64,000 bases of DNA, from the NCBI RefSeq assembly GCF_001619955.1, contig NZ_LQQO01000014.1, forward strand, positions 1-64,000. Reading direction: 5' to 3'. This DNA comes from Sphingomonas hankookensis (GTDB lineage Bacteria > Pseudomonadota > Alphaproteobacteria > Sphingomonadales > Sphingomonadaceae). This document shows, piece after piece, positions 58,834 to 64,000 of this stretch. The notes under the pieces are model-generated. The model ran no database searches. It saw only the letters and a list, made by a program, of their open reading frames with translations, and had not been told where the DNA came from. The position numbers were made by a program, and so were the translations under genes. Numbering within the stretch: the first letter of the stretch is position 1; each line of letters opens with the position of its first letter.

Positions 58834-59637
58834 ATGTCGATCCCGCTGGCTATCCTGTTGTCCGCCGTGGCGATGACGCTGATCGTGGGCGTGCGCTATC
58901 TGCTTGCCTCGGCCGGTTTCGCCTTTGCCACGCGCGTGCGGCATCCGGGGCTGTATCGCGGCCTCGATCCGCAGATCGCCAAGGAGATTCGCTGGTCGCT
59001 GCTGTCCGCTGCCATTTACGGCATCCCCGCCGGCATCGTCGCCTGGGGGTGGCAGCATCGCGGCTGGACGGCGATCTACCGTGACGTCGACGCGTACCCG
59101 TTATGGTATCTGCCGCTGTCGGTGCTGCTCTATCTCTTTGCGCACGACACCTGGTTCTATTGGACCCATCGCTGGATGCACCGGCCGAAATGGTTTCGCA
59201 TCGCCCATGCCGTCCACCATGCCAGCCGCCCGCCGACCGCGTGGGCGGCGATGGCGTTTCACCCCATCGAGGCGCTGACCGGTGCTGTGGTAATTCCGCT
59301 ACTCGTCTTCGTCATTCCGATTCATATCGGTGCACTGGCATTGGTGCTGACGACCATGACGGTTATGGGCGTCACCAACCACATGGGATGGGAAATGTTC
59401 CCCCGGTTCATGTGGGCGGGGCGATTGGGGGGCTGGCTGATTACCGCCAGCCATCATCAGAGGCATCATGAACGCTATGGCTGCAATTTCGGGCTCTATT
59501 TCCGCTTCTGGGACCGGCTGTGCGGCACCGATGGCGGGCTTGGCGACTTCGAAAAAGAGCGCGCGCGCGCGGCGCGTCGCGCTGGCGGTGCTGGCGCTGG
59601 CGCTGTTGCCGGGGGCGATGCCGACCGGCACGCTTGA
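58834..59637 (+). CDS. Sterol desaturase/fatty acid hydroxylase superfamily membrane enzyme
   Basis: A 267-residue di-iron membrane hydroxylase with four to five transmembrane segments. The histidine clusters are HDTWFYWTHRWMHR, HAVHHASRPPT and HHQRHHERYGCNFGLYFRFWDRLCGT, matching the family's HxxxH/HxxHH pattern. It lies next to the carotenoid operon, so a carotenoid ring hydroxylase (for example CrtZ- or CrtG-like in function) is possible, but a sterol, hopanoid or fatty-acid substrate is equally allowed. The last about 25 residues (Ala/Gly/Arg-rich) are encoded in DNA overlapping the next gene and probably have no catalytic role. Confidence 0.82.
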   Translation: MSIPLAILLSAVAMTLIVGVRYLLASAGFAFATRVRHPGLYRGLDPQIAKEIRWSLLSAAIYGIPAGIVAWGWQHRGWTAIYRDVDAYPLWYLPLSVLLYLFAHDTWFYWTHRWMHRPKWFRIAHAVHHASRPPTAWAAMAFHPIEALTGAVVIPLLVFVIPIHIGALALVLTTMTVMGVTNHMGWEMFPRFMWAGRLGGWLITASHHQRHHERYGCNFGLYFRFWDRLCGTDGGLGDFEKERARAARRAGGAGAGAVAGGDADRHA

Positions 59638-59992
59638 CGTCCGGGTCAGCGACCTGCGTTCGACCAAGGGCGTGATCCGCCTCTGCCTGACCGCCGACCC
59701 CAAGAATTTTCCCGGCTGCACCGACGACCGCAACGCCGTCACCCGCACCTTCGCCGCCAATGCCGGCGGCGTGCGGATCGCGGGGCTGGGACGCGGCGAC
59801 TATGCCGTGTCGGTGATCCATGACGAAAACAACAATGCGAAGCTCGACACCTTTGCCGGCATCCCGCGCGAAGGTTTCGGCTTTTCGCGCAATCCGGCGA
59901 TCCGCTTCGGTCCGCCCAAGTTCAGCGCGGCGGAATTCCCGCTGGCGGGTGATGTAACCATGCAACAGGTACGGATTCGCTATCTGCTATAG
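59531..59992 (+). CDS. DUF2141 exported protein
   Basis: A 153-residue secreted protein. It begins with a twin-arginine-less, basic signal peptide ([29 protein letters not shown]). The rest is a beta-sandwich of the DUF2141 family: LDVRVSDLRSTKGVIRLCL, FPGC, GDYAVSVIHDENNNAKLDTFAGIPREGFGFSRNP. Its start at 59531 lies 107 bp inside the hydroxylase gene in another frame, an unusually long overlap. A start at 59468 would extend it further. Role unknown. Proteins of this family are frequent next to sterol-desaturase genes in these bacteria (recalled from general knowledge, not checked). Confidence 0.75.
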   Translation: MAGLATSKKSARARRVALAVLALALLPGAMPTGTLDVRVSDLRSTKGVIRLCLTADPKNFPGCTDDRNAVTRTFAANAGGVRIAGLGRGDYAVSVIHDENNNAKLDTFAGIPREGFGFSRNPAIRFGPPKFSAAEFPLAGDVTMQQVRIRYLL

Positions 59993-60059
59993 TAGAAAGG
60001 ACGGACCGAAGTCGGCAACGTAGCGTTACGCGGCTGTAATATTTGCCGGAGCTACGCCC

Positions 60060-60932
60060 TTGCGCGCCATTTTCGCCGCCGTCCTGACTGCCGCCGCCGC
60101 TGTTGCCGCCCCCGCCTTTGCGCAGGAAGCGGCCGGGCCGGCGGTGCCCGCCTCCGCCATGCCGAACGACGATACCGGCGGCGATTTCTATGTCGTCGGG
60201 ATCGGCGCGGCGGTGCTGCCCGATTATGAAGGGTCGGACGATTACGGCTTCACGCCGGTCCCCGCCGCCACCGGCCGGGTATCGGGGTTCAATTTCCTGC
60301 TGGCCGGCAACCGCGCCAGCGTCGACCTGATCCGCGACGGGGTCGGCCCGACCTGGGATTTCCAGGCGGGGCCGATCGCGGTGGTGAGCCTGAACCGCAA
60401 CACGACCAAGGGCATCGACGATGCGCAGGTCCGTGCGCTGGGCAAGGTCGGCACCGCGATCGAACTGGGCGGTTATGTCGGCATCGGCAAGACCGGGGTC
60501 ATCACCTCGCAGTTCGACCGGCTGTCGGCGTCGATCAGCTATCGCAAGGACGTGGCGGGCGGGCATGGCTCGACCGTGCTGGCACCGACCGTGACCTATG
60601 TCACGCCGCTCAGCCTCAAGGCGATTGCCGGCATCTTCGTATCGGGCGAGCGCGTCGGCGAAGGCTATGCCGACAATTATTTCTCGATCACCCCGTCCCA
60701 GTCGTTCGCCAGCGGCCTGCCGGTCTACAATGCGCGGGGCGGGTGGAAGAACTGGACGCTCGGCGCGATCGGCGGCCATTCGATCAGCGGCGACCTGCGC
60801 TCGGGCTGGCAGCTGTTCGGCACGGTCGTCTATCGCAAGCTGCTCAACGACTTTGCCGACAGCCCGATCGTGGCGCGCAACGGGTCGAGCAACCAGTGGC
60901 TGGGCGCGGTGGGTGTGGCCTATAGCTTTTGA
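60060..60932 (+). CDS. MipA/OmpV family outer-membrane protein
   Basis: A 290-residue outer-membrane beta-barrel of the MipA/OmpV family. The signal peptide ends APAFAQE. Family-typical features are an early FYVVGIGAAVLPDYEGSDDYGFTPVPAA, alternating hydrophobic strands, and a C-terminal aromatic residue (VGVAYSF) for Bam recognition. E. coli MipA binds the murein hydrolase MltA and OmpV is a structural protein, so the role here is only that of an outer-membrane protein. The start is TTG at 60060. It begins 67 bp after the DUF2141 stop and may be cotranscribed with it. Confidence 0.85.
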   Translation: MRAIFAAVLTAAAAVAAPAFAQEAAGPAVPASAMPNDDTGGDFYVVGIGAAVLPDYEGSDDYGFTPVPAATGRVSGFNFLLAGNRASVDLIRDGVGPTWDFQAGPIAVVSLNRNTTKGIDDAQVRALGKVGTAIELGGYVGIGKTGVITSQFDRLSASISYRKDVAGGHGSTVLAPTVTYVTPLSLKAIAGIFVSGERVGEGYADNYFSITPSQSFASGLPVYNARGGWKNWTLGAIGGHSISGDLRSGWQLFGTVVYRKLLNDFADSPIVARNGSSNQWLGAVGVAYSF

Positions 60933-60961
60933 GGCAATGAGGGACCGATAGAACCCAGCTT

Positions 60962-61046
60962 CGTCACCCCGGACTTGATCCGGGGTCCCGCTTACTTTGC
61001 AACCGGGCAAGAGGAAGCGGGACCCCGGCTCAAGGCCGGGGTGACG
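60962..61046. repeat. Palindromic intergenic repeat (type V)
   Basis: Arms CGTCACCCCGGACTTGATCC / GGCTCAAGGCCGGGGTGACG with inner GGGGTCCCGCTT and AAGCGGGACCCC. Located between the convergent ends of the MipA-like gene and ppk2. Confidence 0.85.
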
Positions 61047-61064
61047 GTGTATATGGGCTGAGCG

Positions 61065-61823
61065 TCAGCACGCCAGCCGGCCGTCGGTGATGGCGCTTTG
61101 GTCGAACAGGAACAGGATCTTCGGATCAGGCAGATCCTGTTCGTGGGCGATGGCGTCCGGGGCGATGCGGGCGACGACATGGGCGAGGGCGGCGATGCGG
61201 GCAGGCTTCTTGTGGTCGGCGCGGATGCAATGCCAGGGCGACAGCGCGGTGTGGGTGCGCGAGAGCATGCGGTCGCGCGCCGCGGAATAATCGTCCCACC
61301 GCTCCTGCGCCACCGCGTCGAGGTCCGAGACCTTGAGCTGCTTCAACGGATCGGTCCGCCGCGCGTCGAGCCGGGCCTTCTGCTCCTCGCGCGAGATGTC
61401 GAGCCAGAGTTTGACCAGGCGAATGCCGCTTTCGATCAGCATCCGTTCGAAATCGGGGGCGTCGCGCAGGAAGGATTCCTGTTCGGTCGCGGTCGAAAAG
61501 CCCATGACCGTCTCGACGCCCGCGCGATTATACCATGACCGGTTGAGGATCACGATCTCGCCCGCCGCCGGCAGATGCGCGACATAGCGCTGGAAATACC
61601 ATTGCGAGCGTTCGCGGTCGGACGGCTTGGGCAGCGCGACGATGCGGGTCGAGCGGGTCGAGAGATGCTCGACCATCCGCTTGATCGTGCCGTCCTTGCC
61701 CGCGCCGTCGCGGCCTTCGAGCAGGATCACCACACGTTCGCCGCTCTTGGCTGCCGCGAGCTGGGTCTCCACCAGCGCCAGCTGCAACGCGTGCAGCCGC
61801 GATTCATAGACGTGCTTCTTCAT
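61065..61823 (-). CDS. ppk2: Polyphosphate kinase 2 family protein
   Basis: A PPK2-family kinase that transfers phosphate between polyphosphate and nucleotides. The 252-residue, single-domain protein has Walker A in LLEGRDGAGKDGTIKR (residues 35-50). Typical PPK2 segments are ALPKPSDRERSQWYFQRYVAHLPAAGEIVILNRSWYNRAGVE and the C-terminal PWHCIRADHKKPAR. Single-domain members can use either ADP or AMP, and I cannot tell the class here. The preferred ATG is 61823. It lies 50 bp downstream of the GyrI-like protein gene on the same strand, possibly the same transcript. Confidence 0.92.
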   Translation of the reverse strand: MKKHVYESRLHALQLALVETQLAAAKSGERVVILLEGRDGAGKDGTIKRMVEHLSTRSTRIVALPKPSDRERSQWYFQRYVAHLPAAGEIVILNRSWYNRAGVETVMGFSTATEQESFLRDAPDFERMLIESGIRLVKLWLDISREEQKARLDARRTDPLKQLKVSDLDAVAQERWDDYSAARDRMLSRTHTALSPWHCIRADHKKPARIAALAHVVARIAPDAIAHEQDLPDPKILFLFDQSAITDGRLAC

Positions 61824-61873
61824 CGCGCGCAGCATGACATGCGCGCCGTGCCGCCGAAAGCGGTTTGGCGCGC

Positions 61874-62488
61874 TCAGGCGGGGCGAACCGGCTGGCGCAG
61901 GATCGTGCGCAGCCGGGCGGGCGCGGTCCTGCGCGGGTCGCTCAGGTAGATTTCATGGTGCGGCCCGGCGAAGGTGAGGTTTAGGGCGGGCATGACCGTG
62001 TCGTGCAGGCGGTGCAGGACCGGTCCCTCTTCGTCATAGCTGCCGATGTGCAGAATCTGGAGCGAACGCCCTTCGGCCAGGGGTTCGAAGCGCAGCGAGG
62101 GCGGGCGGTCGTCGCGCTTTGCCAGCATCTTCGCGACCGCTTGCTCGAACAGGGCCGGTGTTACGAAGTCGGGCGCCATGATCATGACCGTCCAGTGCCA
62201 GCGGTCCTTTTCGCGGCGGACGAAGCTGTCCGGATCGTCCGACCACCACAGCGCCTCCAGCGGCGGCACGACATAGTCGCGGCTGAGCGTCGCCTTTGCG
62301 GCGAACTTCATCGCATAGCTGACGCCGTAGAGCCATTCGACGGCAGTGCGATAGGCGGCGGCGGTGTTCGGATCGCCCGCACCGTCGACCTTCACGAACG
62401 TCATGGGCGGGACGACGATATCGGCGAAATCGCGTGTCGGCGGGTGGTAGAGGTCGCGAAACTGTCGCTTCAGATCGATCTTTTCCAT
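61874..62488 (-). CDS. GyrI-like small-molecule-binding domain protein
   Basis: A 204-residue single-domain protein of the GyrI-like/SbmC superfamily. It begins MEKIDLKRQFRDLYHPPTRDFADIVVPPMTFVKVDG and has SYAMKFAAKATLSRDYVVPPLEALWW, ending near HEIYLSDPRRTAPARLRTILRQPVR. Related domains bind drugs, act as AraC-regulator ligand domains, or hydrolyse cyclopropanoids. This one has no DNA-binding part. ATG at 62488 has GGAGCAC upstream. It follows the hydrolase gene stop by 17 bp on the same strand, and precedes ppk2. Function unknown. Confidence 0.82.
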   Translation of the reverse strand: MEKIDLKRQFRDLYHPPTRDFADIVVPPMTFVKVDGAGDPNTAAAYRTAVEWLYGVSYAMKFAAKATLSRDYVVPPLEALWWSDDPDSFVRREKDRWHWTVMIMAPDFVTPALFEQAVAKMLAKRDDRPPSLRFEPLAEGRSLQILHIGSYDEEGPVLHRLHDTVMPALNLTFAGPHHEIYLSDPRRTAPARLRTILRQPVRPA

Positions 62489-62505
62489 GGGTGCTCCTTC
62501 GGAGT

Positions 62506-63384
62506 TCACAGGCGATGTTCGACCAGGAAGAGGCCCAGTTCGACGCGGAAGCGGTCCTGCGCCTCGATCTGCGCCAGATGGCCGCAATCGGGCACGATCA
62601 CGAGGCGCGCACGCGGCATCTGGGCGGCGGCGCGACGCGAATCGGCGGGGGCGACCAGGCGGTCGTTCGCGCCGTGGAAGAACAGGGTGGGGGCCGGGAT
62701 CGACCCGACGCGGTCGCTCAGGTCGTTTCGCAGGTGGGTGGGCGCGAGCGACGCCTGGTTATAGCGCAGATAGGCGATGCCCGCCTGGTCGCGGGCCGCT
62801 TCCCGGACGAAGCGTTCTGCGATCCCGGGCGGCAGGGTCGCGGGATCGGCCACCATGCGGCGGATGAGCTGCCCGACATGGCGGTTGCCCCAGCGCACCA
62901 GCGGCAACAGCAGCGCGTCGGGCAACTGCGCCGCCGCCCATGCCAGCAGCTGCACGGCAGGATTGCGGACCCGCGGCGCAAGGCCGCCGGGCGCGACGAG
63001 GACGAGACCCGCGACCCGATCGGGCGAGCGCAGCGCGAGGTTCAGCGCGACATCGCCGCCCATCGACACCCCGGCGACGATGACGCGATCGACCCCGACG
63101 CGATCGAGTGCATCGCCGACGATATCCGCCATCGCCGCCGCGCTGCCCACCGGGTCGAGCGACAGGCTGGCGCCGAAGCCCGGCAGGTCGGGCGCGACGA
63201 CCATCCGGTCGGCGGACAGGGGCCCGATCAGCCGCGCCCAGGCGATCGCGGCCCGGTCCATGCCGCCGCCATGGATCAGGACGATCGGCAGGCGTGGACC
63301 AGCCTGTCCGGCGACGATGACGCCAACGGCACCGGCCCGCGTCGGCACGCGCCGGATCGGCAGCGAGCACGCGTCGCCGATCAT
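62506..63384 (-). CDS. Alpha/beta-fold hydrolase
   Basis: A 292-residue hydrolase with the catalytic Ser107 in AGVSMGGDVAL and the acid Asp near residue 242 (HGANDRLVAP). The general-base His269 lies in PDCGHLAQIE. An early oxyanion-hole region, LIHGGGMDRAAIAW, precedes APDLPGFGAS. The size and layout resemble haloalkane-dehalogenase-like and meta-cleavage-product hydrolases. With no aromatic catabolic genes nearby, the substrate cannot be given. No clear signal peptide. The ATG at 63384 (MIGDACSL) is preferred over one at 63408. It heads a tight minus-strand group with the GyrI-like gene and ppk2. Confidence 0.85.
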   Translation of the reverse strand: MIGDACSLPIRRVPTRAGAVGVIVAGQAGPRLPIVLIHGGGMDRAAIAWARLIGPLSADRMVVAPDLPGFGASLSLDPVGSAAAMADIVGDALDRVGVDRVIVAGVSMGGDVALNLALRSPDRVAGLVLVAPGGLAPRVRNPAVQLLAWAAAQLPDALLLPLVRWGNRHVGQLIRRMVADPATLPPGIAERFVREAARDQAGIAYLRYNQASLAPTHLRNDLSDRVGSIPAPTLFFHGANDRLVAPADSRRAAAQMPRARLVIVPDCGHLAQIEAQDRFRVELGLFLVEHRL

Positions 63385-63438
63385 CGTCGGCTCACCGGTT
63401 CGGCGCACCGACCGCGAGGCGGTGCGCCTGACGGATCA

Positions 63439-64000
63439 TCAGCGCAGCGTCGCATCGGGCTTGCGGCCCTGTTCGACCCATCCGCGCAGCGCGTTCCACG
63501 CGGCCAGCGTCTGCGTCTTGTCGAAGCCGCAATGGGTATAGCCCTCGATCCCGCCGATGGGCAGCAGGGCGCGGGTCGCAGGGACGGTGAACTGGGTGAG
63601 CTTCGCGGTCCGCCCCGCCTTTGCCACCGCGGCGGCGAGCATCGCTTCCTGCGCATAGGGCACGAGCGAATCGATGCGGTTGTGGATCGTCACCAACGGC
63701 GCGCCGATCCGGCCGGTGGCGGTGCGCCATTCGCGCAGATAGGCGAGCGCGCGCGGTGCCGCCGTCACCCGCTGGATATCGCGGTTCAGCGCGGCATTCT
63801 CCTCCGCCGACAGCGACGATGCGCGATAGGTTTTGCCGACATTGCCATGGAACCATCCACCGGCGGTCGCGGCCATGTCCTCGGCACCCAGCGCGGCGGT
63901 GACCAGCGGATAGGCGAGCGAGGCAGCGTCATAGTCGAAGCCGCCGATCTCGGTGACGGCGCGCACGATCCGCGCCTCGCGGCCGTTCGGGTCCTTTTGT
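63439..64000 (-). CDS. Alpha/beta-hydrolase-like protein, 5' end outside the window
   Basis: The C-terminal about 187 residues of a protein read on the minus strand. The frame is still open at the window edge (KDPNGREARIVRAVTE...), so the start is missing. The visible part contains DYDAASLAYPLVTAAL, a Trp-rich GGWFHGN segment, and APLVTIHNRIDSLVPYAQE, where the Asp could be a catalytic acid. The C-terminal IEGYTHCGFD has a His that could complete a hydrolase triad. The nucleophile lies outside the window. It ends 54 bp before the start of the complete hydrolase gene on the same strand. Confidence 0.6.
   Translation of the reverse strand, partial: QKDPNGREARIVRAVTEIGGFDYDAASLAYPLVTAALGAEDMAATAGGWFHGNVGKTYRASSLSAEENAALNRDIQRVTAAPRALAYLREWRTATGRIGAPLVTIHNRIDSLVPYAQEAMLAAAVAKAGRTAKLTQFTVPATRALLPIGGIEGYTHCGFDKTQTLAAWNALRGWVEQGRKPDATLR

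Overview
The window is high-GC, densely packed alphaproteobacterial chromosome. Gene content points to the Sphingomonadaceae, most likely Sphingomonas. The evidence is a yellow-carotenoid gene set (crtY, crtI, crtB), small secreted cysteine proteins with the DEIVVC motif often seen in sphingomonads, TonB-receptor and MipA-type outer-membrane proteins, and many dispersed palindromic repeats. No rRNA, tRNA, CRISPR array, insertion sequence, phage gene or plasmid gene was seen. I count about 60 protein genes, one too short for ordinary ORF calling, and one (right edge) running out of the window.

Layout. 0-7 kb: lolA, class II fructose-bisphosphatase (glpX), two tandem small secreted proteins, a DUF892 ferritin-like protein, hisN, outer-membrane phospholipase A, an exported peroxiredoxin and a GGDEF diguanylate cyclase. 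7.0-7.25 kb: an AT-rich control region with a near-consensus sigma-54 promoter and an upstream dyad, driving a 35-residue peptide gene. 7.2-20 kb: a COG2509 flavoprotein, a large DUF3772/MscS channel, a dienelactone-hydrolase-like gene, mrp with a CoA-binding protein, hflK-hflC-degP closed by a strong terminator, a HerA/YjgR-like ATPase and an AraC regulator. 20-30.6 kb: a GT4-type glycosyltransferase with a C-terminal helical domain plus GH130, queF, an FeS-type photolyase, then the coupled sulfurtransferase-metC-mscS genes and an acyltransferase-like protein. 30.7-36 kb: a four-gene minus-strand operon that looks like cell-surface glycan or lipid glycosylation (flavoprotein, PMT-like protein, second polytopic protein, small protein). 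36-48 kb: argG, an EF-hand protein, dciA-dsbA-dsbA-smc divergent from mutY-serine hydrolase-nudC, pheA and a membrane cytochrome c. 48-54 kb: HAD hydrolase, yggS, ThiE-like protein, a TonB-dependent siderophore-type receptor and an AI-2E family permease. 54-60 kb: carotenoid operon crtY-crtI-LOG-crtB, then a sterol-desaturase-family hydroxylase overlapping a DUF2141 gene. 60-64 kb: MipA/OmpV protein, PPK2, a GyrI-like protein and two alpha/beta hydrolases.

How it fits together. Most of the window is core housekeeping: envelope biogenesis and quality control (LolA, HflKC, DegP, DsbA, PldA), DNA maintenance (SMC, DciA, MutY, photolyase), and amino-acid, cofactor and Fe-S metabolism (ArgG, PheA, HisN, MetC, Mrp, YggS). 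The less ordinary parts are the sigma-54 peptide locus, the putative surface-glycosylation operon, the GT4/GH130 pair and the LOG gene inside the carotenoid operon. At least four families of palindromic repeats sit between genes, mostly at gene ends. Translational coupling by ATGA or GTGA overlaps is common, and three divergent gene pairs are separated by fewer than 30 bp.
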